64,000 nt of DNA from Delftia tsuruhatensis (GTDB lineage: Bacteria; Pseudomonadota; Gammaproteobacteria; Burkholderiales; Burkholderiaceae_C), in NCBI RefSeq assembly GCF_903815225.1, contig NZ_LR813084.1, forward strand, positions 2,646,501 through 2,710,500. The letters run 5' to 3'. The position numbers and the translations under genes are program-made. How positions within the stretch are numbered: position 1 is the first letter of the stretch; each line of letters starts with the position of its first letter. The notes under the pieces were generated by a model. The model made no database searches. It saw nothing but the letters and a program-made list of their open reading frames with translations, and was not told where the DNA came from. Of the stretch, positions 1 through 8,689 are shown in pieces.

Positions 1-71
1 GTGAAGCGGCTGCGCACCCAGGCGATGGGGCGGCAGGCGATGGCCTGCGGGCTGTCGGCTGCCGTGCTCAT
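1..71 (-). CDS. TrmO-like tRNA methyltransferase, N-terminal fragment
   Basis: Only the first 23 codons are in the window, and the gene continues past the left edge. The start ATG overlaps the TGA of the ModE-like gene (ATGA), so the two are translationally coupled. The visible segment ends in PIAWVRSRF, which resembles the start of TrmO/YaeB (tRNA N6-threonylcarbamoyladenosine methyltransferase), where an IG-hydrophobic-IRSPF/Y motif opens the beta-barrel. The assignment rests on this short motif only. It could be another protein with a similar N-terminus. Confidence 0.45.
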   Translation of the reverse strand, partial: MSTAADSPQAIACRPIAWVRSRF

Positions 72-430
72 GCGGCCGTGCCCTGCGGGTTGAGCAGGCG
101 GGTGAGGGCGGCGATGTCGGCCGCTGCCGCCATGCGCGCCGTTGTCTCGATGGCGCGGTAGTGGCGCACGATGGCCTCGCCCGTGGAAGTCAGGGAAGCG
201 CCGCCGCCATGCGCCCCGCCCGCGGCCGTGTTGACGGCCGGCGTCTGCAGCGCACGGTTCATCTCATCGACCAGCACCCAGGCGCGGCGGTAGGACATGC
301 CCAGCGCGCGCGCGGCGGCCGAGATGGAGCCCGCTTCGGCGATGGCTTCAAGCAACTGGACCTTGCCGGGGCCGATGGCGATGGTGCCGTCGTTGTATAC
401 GCGCAGGCGGAACTGGACTTTGGAGGTCAT
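68..430 (-). CDS. ModE-type winged-helix regulator, DNA-binding domain only
   Basis: This 120-residue protein is essentially the N-terminal LysR-like helix-turn-helix domain of ModE, the molybdate-responsive repressor. Residues about 20-60 carry the typical pattern (GPGKVQLLEAIAEAGSIS, then AARALGMSYRRAW). The C-terminal molbindin (TOBE) domains that bind molybdate in E. coli ModE are absent, and short forms like this are common in proteobacteria. It may sense molybdate through another protein or regulate something else. No mod transporter genes are in the window, but the molybdoenzyme TtrA lies 13 kb away. The gene overlaps the downstream trmO-like start. Confidence 0.75.
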   Translation of the reverse strand: MTSKVQFRLRVYNDGTIAIGPGKVQLLEAIAEAGSISAAARALGMSYRRAWVLVDEMNRALQTPAVNTAAGGAHGGGASLTSTGEAIVRHYRAIETTARMAAAADIAALTRLLNPQGTAA

Positions 431-579
431 GGGAAAACGGAAGCGGAAAAAGCAGGCTCAGGAAAAGCAAACGATCAAGCCTAAGCGAAATCCGCGCCCT
501 GCGCCCGGCCGGGGCCTTAGTGAAAATACGCAATGCATTCCTGCTATGGCGGGCTACGGTCGGCCCATGCCGGCAGGGT

Positions 580-2799
580 TCAGCGCCTGGTCACCTCGGC
601 CAGGATGCGCTGGCACTGCGCATCCTCCTCGGCGGCAGGCACCGTCAGCGGCACCAGGGCCAGCGCGGCCGGTGCCGCGATGGCGGCAGCCACGGCGGCA
701 CCCGCGCGCAGCAGCAACGGGCCGGGCTCCACGCCGACCTGGGGGTGGGCGAAGCTGCCGCGCACGTACAGCGGCGTGCGCAGCGAGAAGAACTTCCACT
801 TGAGCGACTCCGGCTTGATGTGCAGGTCCATGGTCTCCTGGGCCAGGCTGATCTGACCCGTGGCCTCGACGATGGCCTCGGGCGTGGCCAGCTTGACGTT
901 GCGCGTGCGCGCCAGGCCCTTTTGCACGCTGAAATCCGCCACGGCACAGTTGAGCTGCACTTCCTTGTCCTCGCCGAACAGCTTGGCCACGACAACGCTG
1001 CCCAGATTCAGTGCGGCCAGGTCCAGCAACTGCTTGCTGAAGCGTCCGTCGCGCACATACAGCCGGATGTCGCCCGAGCTGCTGCCCAGCCATTCGGCGA
1101 TGGACTGGCCGCGGCCCTCCAGCGCCAGGACGCCGTCCATGCGGCCCAGGCTTTTCTTCATCAGTTCGATCTCAGGGAACAGCGCCGACAACTGCATGCC
1201 TTCCACGCGGCCCTTGAGGTTGGCCTTGGCGGGCTGGGGGCCGCTGTCGACCACCGCATCGATGTCGAGCTTGCCCTTGGCCATGCCGAAACGCAGCGGC
1301 GACAGGCGCAGCACACCGTTGTCCATGATGGCGTGGACACTGAAGTCCTCGATGGGCAGGGCCTGGGGCCGCTCGATGCGGTCGCTCCTGAAACGCAGGT
1401 CCATGTCCATGGCCGTCCAGGCGCGGGTCTCGAAGCGCTGGGCGGGCAGGGCCTTGCCGCTGGCCGCTTCCTTGTTTTTCTGGCCCTGCTGGGTCGAAGG
1501 CGCGCCGATCACCGGGCCCAGATCGGCCAGGCGCAGCTTGCGCGATGCCAGGTCGCCCGTGAGCCGGGGGCGGGGCTCGCCCGAGGTGTAGTGCAGCGCG
1601 CCGCGCAGGTCGCTTTGGCCGACGCGGCCCTCGAAGTCCTGGTAGGCCCAGACGGCGCGGCCCGGCTGCAGGCTGCCGACCAGGCGGCCGTTGGTGTCGA
1701 AGGCAGGCGTGCGCGGCAGCAGCAGCCCGGTCAGCGGGAACAGGTCGGCCATGCTGGCGCCGCGCAACCGCACCTGCAGATCCATGCCCTCCAGCGCCTT
1801 GGGGTTGTCGAGCGTGCCCTGCGCCTGGGCATGCAGGCTGCCGGCGCTGGCCCACAGCCTGACGGGAAATTGCGCGCTGCCGGACTGCAGGTCCAGCACC
1901 GGCCCCACCAGGCCCCGGGCCTCGATGGTGGCCTTGGCGATGTGGCCGGTCAGGCCGACGCGCATGCCATAGGGAAACTCGGCGCTGGGCGGCTGCACGA
2001 GGCTGTCCAGGCGCGCACGTACCGCCATCTGCCGCATGCCGTCGCTCCAGCCCACCAGCCCGCTGCGCAGGCTCAGCTGCGCGACCTGGAATCGCCAGCG
2101 CGGGCCCGAGGTCTCGGGCCGCTCGAAAGTCCAGTTGTTGCTGCCATCCTTGCGGCGCGCGAAGACCAGGTCCGGGCCTTCGAGCTGCAGATGGTCCAGC
2201 AGCACATGCCGGCCCAGCAGGGGCCACAGCCGCAGGCTGGCCGTGGCGCGCGCCACCGTGGCCATGGTGGCCGCGTCGCGGGCCGGCGGGGCCATCTTCT
2301 CGTCGGCCAGGGCGATGCTGTCGGGGTCGATGTCACGGTTGGCCCGGCTGGACTGGGCGGCCTTGTCCTGTGGCAGGCGGCCCTTGTTCAGGTGGTCGGG
2401 CGGCGCGGGCAGGGCGGGCAGATCGGCGCTGCCCTTGTCCGGTGCCTGCTCCACTTGCCAGCCCTCGGGCTGGCCCAGCGCCAGCTGGCCGGCCTCGACG
2501 GTGACACCGGGAACCCAGTGGCGCCAGCCCTGGTCCAGCGGCTGGGGCCAGGTCCAGCGCAGGCGCAGATTGCCTTCGATGGCGAAGTGCCGGCCCGTGG
2601 CCTCGCTGACGCGCTCGTTGATCCAGGGCCTGGCGCGGTTCCAGTCGAAGGTGGCGATCAGGACCACGAGCAGCGCAACCAGCATGGCCAGGGCAGACAC
2701 GGTCCAGAGCAGGGCGCGCGCCCAGCGGCGGCGGGGCGGGGCGGAAGGCTCTGGCGCAGGCATGGGTGCGGCGGCTGGACGGGTCTCGATGGCGGTCAT
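580..2799 (-). CDS. AsmA family protein
   Basis: A protein of about 739 residues with one N-terminal membrane segment (residues about 24-46) followed by a long periplasmic part. The opening after the membrane helix (FDWNRARPWINERVSEATGRHFAIEGNL) is the typical AsmA/YhjG start. The C-terminal part contains the AsmA signature regions with repeated beta-strands (IRLYVRDGRF, LAALNLGSVV). AsmA-like proteins are bridge-like beta-groove proteins thought to move lipids between inner and outer membranes. The start was placed at the ATG at 2799, giving a short Pro/Ala-rich cytoplasmic tail before the membrane helix. An upstream in-frame ATG at 2898 would add 33 atypical residues. Stands alone. Confidence 0.8.
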   Translation of the reverse strand: MTAIETRPAAAPMPAPEPSAPPRRRWARALLWTVSALAMLVALLVVLIATFDWNRARPWINERVSEATGRHFAIEGNLRLRWTWPQPLDQGWRHWVPGVTVEAGQLALGQPEGWQVEQAPDKGSADLPALPAPPDHLNKGRLPQDKAAQSSRANRDIDPDSIALADEKMAPPARDAATMATVARATASLRLWPLLGRHVLLDHLQLEGPDLVFARRKDGSNNWTFERPETSGPRWRFQVAQLSLRSGLVGWSDGMRQMAVRARLDSLVQPPSAEFPYGMRVGLTGHIAKATIEARGLVGPVLDLQSGSAQFPVRLWASAGSLHAQAQGTLDNPKALEGMDLQVRLRGASMADLFPLTGLLLPRTPAFDTNGRLVGSLQPGRAVWAYQDFEGRVGQSDLRGALHYTSGEPRPRLTGDLASRKLRLADLGPVIGAPSTQQGQKNKEAASGKALPAQRFETRAWTAMDMDLRFRSDRIERPQALPIEDFSVHAIMDNGVLRLSPLRFGMAKGKLDIDAVVDSGPQPAKANLKGRVEGMQLSALFPEIELMKKSLGRMDGVLALEGRGQSIAEWLGSSSGDIRLYVRDGRFSKQLLDLAALNLGSVVVAKLFGEDKEVQLNCAVADFSVQKGLARTRNVKLATPEAIVEATGQISLAQETMDLHIKPESLKWKFFSLRTPLYVRGSFAHPQVGVEPGPLLLRAGAAVAAAIAAPAALALVPLTVPAAEEDAQCQRILAEVTRR

Positions 2800-2943
2800 G
2801 GCGCAGGAGGCTGCGAAATGGAGTTCGGTCCATCCTAGCGCCGTGAAATCGCCTGCCAAGGCCCGGGACGTGAGGGCGCGCCACCGGCAGGCCCGCATTC
2901 AGGAGGTTGGCCTACACGTCGGCGGACGGCGCGGCCTGTCTTG

Positions 2944-4281
2944 TCATCGTGCTGTCTCCTGGCCCTGGCGCAGGCAGGTGGATGCCAGCGCGGCCACCGC
3001 CAGCAGCGCGGCGATGATGAACAAGCCATTCCTCGTGCTGCCCGTGGCCTGCTCGATCAGGCCCATGGCCGTGGGGCCGATGAAGCCGCCGACCAGGCCG
3101 CAGGTGTTGACCAGGGCGATGCCGCCAGCCAGCCCCGCGCCCGCCAGCCGCGAGGCCGGGAACAGGAAGACGATGGACTGCACCACGAAGAACATCAGCG
3201 CCGTCAGGCAAAAGCCCAGCAGCCCCAGCACGGGGCCGGTGCGGCCCGCGCCGGCCGCCAGCAGCAGGCCTGCGGCCATGACGAGAAGGCCTGCCAGCAG
3301 CAGTCGCCGGCAGCGTTGCGGGCTGGTGGCAAAGCGCGGCAGCCAGGCCGCCCCGATGGCGGCCGCGATCCAGGGCACGGAGTTGAGCAGTCCGATCTGC
3401 AGCGGCGACAGCGAGCCATAGGTGCCGATGATGCCCGGCAGAAAGAAGATCACGGTGTAGATGCTGATCTGGTGGCAGAAGTACACGAAGATGGCCAGCC
3501 AGATCTGGCGGTCCGCCAGACAGTCCCTGAGCGAATGGCCCACCTGGCCCGCGTGGGCCTGCTGGGCCTGTTCCGCCTGCAGGCGTTCCAGCACCTGGCG
3601 CGATTCGGCGGCCGTCAGCCAGGGCGCGCTGGCCGGGCCGTCGGGCAGCTTCTTCCAGACCACCCAGGCCAGGCCCACGGCGGGCAGTCCCTCGATCACG
3701 AACATCCACTGCCAGCCGTGCCAGCCCAGCAGGCCATCCATCTGCAGCAGGGCGCCGCCCACGGGGCCGCTCAGGATGTTGGCAATGCACACGCCCAGCA
3801 GGAAGTAGCCGATGGCGCGGGCCCGCTCCTCGCGGCCGAACCAGTAGGTCAGGTAGAGCATGACGCCGGGGAACAGCCCCGCCTCGGCGGCGCCCAGCAG
3901 CACGCGCATCACATAGAACGAGGTCTCTCCGGTGATGAAGGCCATGCCGGCCGACAGCAGCCCCCAGGTCACCATGATCCGCGTGATCCAGAACCGCGCA
4001 CCCACCCTGTGCATGACCAGGTTGCTGGGCACTTCCAGCAGGGCGTAGCTCAGGAAGAACAGCCCCGCGCCCAGCCCGTAGGCGGCGGCCGAGATGCCCA
4101 GGTCGACCTCGATATGCGTCTTGGCCAGCGCGATGTTGGTGCGGTCTATGAAGCTGATCACATAGGACAGGACCAGCAGCGGCATCAGCCTGCGGAAGAT
4201 TCTGGCGTTGAGCGCCGTGCTGGCGCCGCTGGCCGCGCCGCCGTGAGTGGACGGGGGCGCATGGACGGAATGGCTGGACAT
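2944..4281 (-). CDS. MFS transporter, anion:cation symporter type
   Basis: A 446-residue, 12-helix transporter of the major facilitator superfamily. The first helix region (LVLSYVISFIDRTNIALAK) and the loop YFLLGVCIANILSGP are typical of the ACS subfamily, which imports organic anions such as tartrate, phthalate or sugar acids. The start at 4281 is supported by an AAGGAG Shine-Dalgarno about 9 bases upstream; the longer open frame running into the next gene lacks support. It is the last gene of a co-directional set with the BKACE enzyme and the dehydrogenase, so it probably imports their substrate. The substrate itself cannot be read from the sequence. Confidence 0.8.
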   Translation of the reverse strand: MSSHSVHAPPSTHGGAASGASTALNARIFRRLMPLLVLSYVISFIDRTNIALAKTHIEVDLGISAAAYGLGAGLFFLSYALLEVPSNLVMHRVGARFWITRIMVTWGLLSAGMAFITGETSFYVMRVLLGAAEAGLFPGVMLYLTYWFGREERARAIGYFLLGVCIANILSGPVGGALLQMDGLLGWHGWQWMFVIEGLPAVGLAWVVWKKLPDGPASAPWLTAAESRQVLERLQAEQAQQAHAGQVGHSLRDCLADRQIWLAIFVYFCHQISIYTVIFFLPGIIGTYGSLSPLQIGLLNSVPWIAAAIGAAWLPRFATSPQRCRRLLLAGLLVMAAGLLLAAGAGRTGPVLGLLGFCLTALMFFVVQSIVFLFPASRLAGAGLAGGIALVNTCGLVGGFIGPTAMGLIEQATGSTRNGLFIIAALLAVAALASTCLRQGQETAR

Positions 4282-4337
4282 GGTGCTTGTCTCCTTGAAG
4301 GCGGGACCGTTGGCAGGTCTGGTGGGCGGGCAATGGC

Positions 4338-5270
4338 TCAGAAGGCCACGTTGGCGGCGCCCTTGAGGCCCAGCATCTGGCGTGCCTCGGCGGGCGTGGC
4401 AACGTCGATGTTCAGTGCCTGCAGGACGGTGCGTATGCGGCGCACCTGCTCGGCGCTGGAGGTGGCGAGCTGGCCCGGGCCTATCCACAGCGAGTCTTCC
4501 AGCCCCACGCGCACATGGGCGCCCATGGCGGCGCCCATGGTGGCCAGCGGCAGCTGGTTGCGCCCGGCGCCCAGGATGGACCATTGGTAGCCGTCGCCCA
4601 GCAGGCGGTCGGCCGTGCGGCGCATGTGCATCAGGTCTTCGGGGTGCCCGCCGATGCCGCCCAGGATGCCGAACACCGACTGCACGAACACGGGCCCCTG
4701 CACCAGTCCCCGTTCCACGAAATGCGCCAGGTTGTGCAGGTGGCTGATGTCGTAGCACTCGAACTCGAAGCGCGTGCCCTGGGCCTGTCCCAGCCGCAGG
4801 ATGCCTTCGATATCGGCAAAGGTGTTCTTGAAGACCAGGTTGCGGCTGTTTTCCAGATGCTCGCGTTCCCAGGCGTGCTCCAGGTTCCGGAATCGCTCCA
4901 GCATGGGAAACAGGCCGAAGTTCATCGATCCCATGTTCAGCGAGGCCAGCTCGGGCTGGAACTCGGTCACAGGCCGCATGCGTTCTTCCACCGTCATGTG
5001 CGGACTGCCGCCCGTGGTGATGTTCACGATGGCATCGCAGCCGGCCTTGATGGAGGCGAGAAACGGACGGAACAGCGCGGGATCCTGCGAAGGGCGGCCG
5101 TCGCGTGGGTCCCGTGCGTGCAGGTGCACGATGGCGGCGCCGGCTTCGGCCGCATCGATGGCGGCCCGGGCGATCTGCTCGGCCGTCACGGGCAGGTGGG
5201 GCGACATGCTGGGGGTGTGGATGGCGCCCGTGGGCGCGCAGGTGATGATGGCTTTGGTGCGGGTGGCCAT
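4338..5270 (-). CDS. BKACE-family beta-keto acid cleavage enzyme (DUF849)
   Basis: A 310-residue TIM-barrel enzyme of the family founded by 3-keto-5-aminohexanoate cleavage enzyme (Kce). These enzymes use acetyl-CoA to cleave a beta-keto acid, giving acetoacetate plus a CoA thioester. The zinc-binding HLHARDP motif is seen at residues 49-55. NITTGG and the GILGGIGG loop are also as expected, and a further His pair in SHLHNLAHF follows. The family covers many beta-keto acids, so the substrate is open. Neighbours are an SDR (which could make the keto acid from a hydroxy acid) and an MFS importer. Together they look like a short catabolic pathway under the divergent GntR regulator. Confidence 0.85.
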   Translation of the reverse strand: MATRTKAIITCAPTGAIHTPSMSPHLPVTAEQIARAAIDAAEAGAAIVHLHARDPRDGRPSQDPALFRPFLASIKAGCDAIVNITTGGSPHMTVEERMRPVTEFQPELASLNMGSMNFGLFPMLERFRNLEHAWEREHLENSRNLVFKNTFADIEGILRLGQAQGTRFEFECYDISHLHNLAHFVERGLVQGPVFVQSVFGILGGIGGHPEDLMHMRRTADRLLGDGYQWSILGAGRNQLPLATMGAAMGAHVRVGLEDSLWIGPGQLATSSAEQVRRIRTVLQALNIDVATPAEARQMLGLKGAANVAF

Positions 5271-5319
5271 GGAGTGTCCTTGAGAGGGAAGGGCGAAAGA
5301 GGGTTGGAGTGGCGGGTGC

Positions 5320-6114
5320 TCAGCTGAGGGCCTGCGTCAGCCCGTCGACGGCCAGCTCCTGGCCGGTGACATGGCAGGCCATGGGGCTTGCGGCAAACAC
5401 GGCCATGTGGGCGATGTCGCGTGCCGTGGCCATGCGGCCCAGCGCGGCCTGGTGGGTGTAGTCGCGCGTGACATCTTCCAGCGGCCGCCCCGATGCGCGG
5501 GCCTTGGCTGCGATGACGTCGCGGATGCGCGGGCCGTCCACGGCGCCCGGAAGGATGGCATTGGCGCGTATGCCGTCGGCCCCCAGCTCCAGGGCCAGCG
5601 ACTTGGTGAAGCCGATCACGGCCCATTTGGATGCCGAATAGGCTGAGCGGCCCGGCATGCCCAGGTGTCCCGCCGCCGAGGACAGGTTGACGATGGCCGT
5701 CTGCCGCCCCTGGCGTGCCGACTCGCGCAGCCGGGGCACGGCCAGCCGTGTGCACAGGAAGGTGCCGGTGATGTTCACATCCAGCGTGCGTTGCCAGTCG
5801 GCAGGCTCCAAGGTCTCTACCGCGCCCGTGGGGCCGGCCACGCCGGCGTTGTTGACCAGCACGTCCAGCCCGCCGAGCGCGCGGTCCACGGCCTCGAACA
5901 GCGCAGCCACCTGGGCGGCATCCGAGACATCTGCCAGGCAGCCATGGGTGCCGGGCAGGGTGGTGGCCAGCGCGACCAGGCTGGCCGCGGCCACATCGCA
6001 GACCATGACGCGCGCGCCAGCGCTGGCGAAGGCCCGGCTGATTTCCAGGCCGATGCCCGCCGCGCCCGCCGTCACCAGGACGCGCTGGCCCGCCAGAAGA
6101 TCGTTGTTCCACAT
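5320..6114 (-). CDS. SDR-family oxidoreductase
   Basis: A 264-residue classical short-chain dehydrogenase. The nucleotide-binding loop reads TAGAAGIG (residues 15-22) in place of the usual TGxxxGIG, followed by an acidic residue after the second strand (VCDV), which favours NAD over NADP. LVNNAG and the catalytic YSASK motif are present. It is first in the minus-strand operon with the BKACE enzyme and MFS permease. A likely role is oxidising a beta-hydroxy acid to the beta-keto acid that the next enzyme cleaves; this is inference. Its promoter must lie in the 105-bp gap shared with the divergent regulator. Confidence 0.85.
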   Translation of the reverse strand: MWNNDLLAGQRVLVTAGAAGIGLEISRAFASAGARVMVCDVAAASLVALATTLPGTHGCLADVSDAAQVAALFEAVDRALGGLDVLVNNAGVAGPTGAVETLEPADWQRTLDVNITGTFLCTRLAVPRLRESARQGRQTAIVNLSSAAGHLGMPGRSAYSASKWAVIGFTKSLALELGADGIRANAILPGAVDGPRIRDVIAAKARASGRPLEDVTRDYTHQAALGRMATARDIAHMAVFAASPMACHVTGQELAVDGLTQALS

Positions 6115-6161
6115 GCGAATACTCCTTGGGAAAAGAGGAAAGGTTCGATGCTGGATTCTGT

Positions 6162-6177
6162 ATCTGTGATCACAGAT
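6162..6177. promoter_or_regulatory. 16-bp perfect palindrome, likely GntR operator
   Basis: ATCTGTGATCACAGAT is a perfect palindrome in the gap between the divergent SDR and FadR-type regulator genes. Members of the FadR/FCD subfamily bind short palindromes of the form TNGTNNNACNA. The core TGTGATCACA fits a dimeric regulator. It lies about 43 bases before the regulator start and 48 before the SDR start, so it could repress both directions. Confidence 0.65.
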
Positions 6178-6219
6178 CAAATATGGTGAATACCCTGAAC
6201 ACCTGCGGCCTGCGCTACG

Positions 6220-6993
6220 ATGGCCGGCATGGCAATCAATGAACTCGTCACCCCGCTCAAGCGCCAGACGCTCAGCAGCGATGTCTATGCACAGCTGCGC
6301 GAACTGCTGATCACGGGCCAGATGTTTCCGGGCGAGCAGATCTCGCTGCGCACCACGGCCAGCGCCCTGGGCGTCAGCGTCATGCCGGTGCGCGAGGCCG
6401 TGCACCGGCTGGTGGCCGAGCAGGCACTGGAACTCACGCCCAATCGCGCGCTGCGCGTGCCGTTGATGACGGAAAGCGCCTTCCGCGAGATCACGCGCAT
6501 CCGCGTCAACCTCGAAGGCCTGGCCGCGGAGCAGGCGGCACGGCAACTGCCGGCCATCGGGCTGGAACGCATCGCAGCGCTGCAGGACCGCTTTGCGGCC
6601 GAGATGGCCAGCGCCTCGCCGGACGGCGCGCGGCTCATTGCCTTCAACAAGGATTTCCACTTCGCGGTCTACGGCGCGGCCTGCATGCCCATGCTGCTGC
6701 AGATGATCGAGGCGCTGTGGCTGCGCATAGGCCCCATCCTCAACCACGACATGCGCTCGGGCTCGCGCAGGGTGAGCGAACAGGTGGCAGTCGGCCACCA
6801 TGCGCGTCTGGTCGAGGCCCTGCGTCGCGGCGATGCGGCGGCCGCGAAGGAGGCACTGCGCGGCGACATCGAAAGCGCGGCCGACTACATCGTTTCGGCG
6901 GGCGTGCTGGTGACAGCGGACAGCGGGTTGAACGGCGCGAATGGCGGGAATGGGCTGACCGGCCCAGCCTCGGCAGGTGACAAAAGCCGATGA
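6220..6993 (+). CDS. FadR-subfamily GntR transcriptional regulator
   Basis: A 257-residue regulator. Residues about 15-80 form the GntR winged helix (DVYAQLRELLITGQMFPGE, then RTTASALGVSVMPVREAVHRL). The rest is an all-helical FCD ligand-binding domain with the expected metal/ligand residues (FNKDFHFAVY and GHHARLVEALRRGD). It is divergent from the BKACE/SDR/MFS operon and most likely controls it in response to the pathway substrate. A second in-frame ATG at 6229 is possible. The last 30 residues are a Gly/Asn-rich tail. Confidence 0.85.
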   Translation: MAGMAINELVTPLKRQTLSSDVYAQLRELLITGQMFPGEQISLRTTASALGVSVMPVREAVHRLVAEQALELTPNRALRVPLMTESAFREITRIRVNLEGLAAEQAARQLPAIGLERIAALQDRFAAEMASASPDGARLIAFNKDFHFAVYGAACMPMLLQMIEALWLRIGPILNHDMRSGSRRVSEQVAVGHHARLVEALRRGDAAAAKEALRGDIESAADYIVSAGVLVTADSGLNGANGGNGLTGPASAGDKSR

Positions 6994-7010
6994 GCGGCAG
7001 AGGAATGAAG

Positions 7011-7035
7011 CAAGGAAGTAAGATTTCCTTGTTTT
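7011..7035 (+). terminator. Short hairpin with T-rich tail after the GntR gene
   Basis: CAAGGAA and TTCCTTG form a 7-bp stem with a 7-base loop and are followed by TTTTCTTTC. It ends the regulator gene and lies just before the antitoxin gene, so it could instead be an operator for the AbrB-type antitoxin. The stem is A/T-rich and modest in strength. Confidence 0.45.
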
Positions 7036-7057
7036 CTTTCATCTGCAGGAGCCGGCC

Positions 7058-7285
7058 ATGCTAGCCAAACTGACATCGAAGAACCAGATCACCCTGCCCA
7101 AGGCCGTGGTGGCCGAGGTGGAGGCCGCCGAGTATTTCGAGGTGGCCGTGGAAAACGGCCGCATCGTGCTCACGCCCGTGCATGTGCAGCCCGTCCAGCG
7201 CGCACAGGCTGTCCGCGACAAGCTGCAGCAACTGGGCATCACCGAAGAGGATGTGCAGGAGGCGACCTCCTGGGCGCGCGAATGA
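7058..7285 (+). CDS. AbrB/SpoVT-type antitoxin
   Basis: A 75-residue protein with the swapped-hairpin AbrB fold at its N-terminus (KLTSKNQITLPKAVV), typical of DNA-binding antitoxins such as MazE and VapB. The C-terminal third (VRDKLQQLGITEEDVQEATSWARE) is probably the helix that binds and blocks the toxin. A CAGGAG Shine-Dalgarno precedes the start. It overlaps the PIN gene by four bases (ATGA), the normal arrangement for antitoxin before toxin. The pair probably represses its own promoter. Confidence 0.8.
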   Translation: MLAKLTSKNQITLPKAVVAEVEAAEYFEVAVENGRIVLTPVHVQPVQRAQAVRDKLQQLGITEEDVQEATSWARE

Positions 7286-7698
7286 TGCGCGTCGTCCTGG
7301 ACACCAACGTCGTGCTCTCTGCCCTGCTGTTCACGTCCGGCCGTCTTGCGTGGATACGCCATGCCTGGCAGCACCAGCAATTGCAGCCCCTGGTCTGCAG
7401 GGAAACAGCCAGCGAATTGCTGCGTGTGCTCGCCTACCCGAAGTTCAAGCTGGCAGCGGCCGAGCAACAGGCCTTGCTGGAGGATTTCCTTCCCTGGGCC
7501 GATGTCGTCACACTGCCGCAGCCCTGGCCTGCATTGCCGCTGTGCCGGGACGACAAGGACCAGGTGTTCCTGGTTCTGGCGCATGCAGGCCGGGCCCAGG
7601 CGCTCATCACGGGCGACGGCGACCTGCTGGCGCTGCGTGACAGCTTTCCCGGCATGATCGTGATGCCCGATGAATGGGCGGTGCGGCACAAGCGCTGA
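7282..7698 (+). CDS. PIN-domain toxin (putative ribonuclease)
   Basis: A 138-residue PIN-domain protein of the COG1569 type. The first acidic residue lies in VVLDTNVVLSALL (Asp7), a conserved Glu follows in TASELLRVL, and later acidic residues appear in CRDDKDQVFL and TGDGDLL. PIN toxins are Mg-dependent RNases that often cut tRNA or rRNA. It is translationally coupled to the AbrB-type antitoxin upstream, which should neutralise it. Together they form a complete type II toxin-antitoxin module. Confidence 0.8.
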   Translation: MMRVVLDTNVVLSALLFTSGRLAWIRHAWQHQQLQPLVCRETASELLRVLAYPKFKLAAAEQQALLEDFLPWADVVTLPQPWPALPLCRDDKDQVFLVLAHAGRAQALITGDGDLLALRDSFPGMIVMPDEWAVRHKR

Positions 7699-7710
7699 GA
7701 GCGGCAATTC

Positions 7711-8628
7711 ATGCACAACGCCCACGACCCCAAGGTTCTTCCCATACGCGACGGCGTCAGCCCCAGCTGCGTGGTGCTGCCCAGCCAGGGCGGCGGGTTG
7801 CTGATCGATTTCCTGGCCGAGCGCCTGCCGGCCGTGGCGCGCGAGGACTGGCTGCGGCGCATGGCGCTGGGCGAAGTCGTCGACGAGCACGGGCGGGCCG
7901 CGCAGGCGGACACGGCCTTCGCGCCGGGGCTGCGCTATTACTACTACCGCGAACTGCCGGCCGAGCCGGCCATCCCCTTCGAGGCCGAAGTCATCCATCG
8001 CGACGATCATCTGCTGGTGGCCGACAAGCCGCACTTCCTGCCCGTGGTGCCGGCCGGCAAGTACCTGCAGCAGACGCTGCTGGTGCGGCTCAAGCGCGCG
8101 TTCGGGCTGCAGGAGCTGTCCCCCATCCACCGCATCGACCGCGACACGGCGGGACTGGTGGTGTTCTCGGTGCAGCGCGCCACGCGCGGCACCTACCAGG
8201 CGCTGTTCCGCGACCGTGCCATCCACAAGACCTACGAGGCCGTCGCACCCTGGCGAGCGGACCTGGAGTTTCCGCGCGTGCATGAAAGCCGCATGGAGGA
8301 AAGCGGCCATTTCTTTCGCATGCACGAGGTGCCGGGCACGCCCAACACCCGCACCCGCATGCAGGTGCTGGAGCAGGAGGGTGGCTGGGCACGCTACCGG
8401 CTGGAGCCGGAAAGCGGCAAGCGCCACCAGTTGCGCGTGCACATGGCGGCCCTGGGCCTGCCGCTGTGGGGCGACGGCTTCTACCCCGAGGTGCACGACA
8501 TGCCCGAGGGCGACTACTCGCGCCCGCTGCAGCTGCTGGCGCGCAGCCTGGCCTTCGACGATCCCCTGACCGGCCAGCCCCGGTCTTTCGAGAGCCGCCG
8601 TACGCTGCTGGCGCTGGCGGATCTGTAG
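7711..8628 (+). CDS. RluA-family RNA pseudouridine synthase
   Basis: A 305-residue enzyme with the RluA catalytic motif HRIDRDTAGLVVF, whose Asp forms the active site, preceded by ADKPHFLPVVP. GKRHQLRVHMAALGLPLWGD is the conserved C-terminal substrate-binding stretch. The N-terminus has a degenerate S4-like region. It isomerises uridine to pseudouridine in rRNA or tRNA; the target position cannot be told. It begins 12 bases after the PIN gene stop but is probably a separate housekeeping gene. Confidence 0.85.
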   Translation: MHNAHDPKVLPIRDGVSPSCVVLPSQGGGLLIDFLAERLPAVAREDWLRRMALGEVVDEHGRAAQADTAFAPGLRYYYYRELPAEPAIPFEAEVIHRDDHLLVADKPHFLPVVPAGKYLQQTLLVRLKRAFGLQELSPIHRIDRDTAGLVVFSVQRATRGTYQALFRDRAIHKTYEAVAPWRADLEFPRVHESRMEESGHFFRMHEVPGTPNTRTRMQVLEQEGGWARYRLEPESGKRHQLRVHMAALGLPLWGDGFYPEVHDMPEGDYSRPLQLLARSLAFDDPLTGQPRSFESRRTLLALADL

Positions 8629-8645
8629 CTTTTCAGGTTCCGGTG

Positions 8646-8670
8646 TATCCCATGGTGTGTGCATGGGATA
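8646..8670. repeat. 9-bp perfect inverted repeat upstream of the TetR gene
   Basis: TATCCCATG and CATGGGATA form perfect arms around a 7-base GTGTGTG loop. There is no T-run after it, so it is a weak terminator candidate for the pseudouridine synthase. It may equally be a regulatory site for the efflux operon, whose TetR gene starts 48 bases downstream. Confidence 0.45.
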
Positions 8671-8689
8671 GCTTCCTGCGGACATATAA

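Noticed and set aside
520..2838. Plus-strand open frame of 772 codons opposite the AsmA-like gene
   Set aside because: The minus-strand product has a membrane helix and AsmA family features; the plus frame has none.
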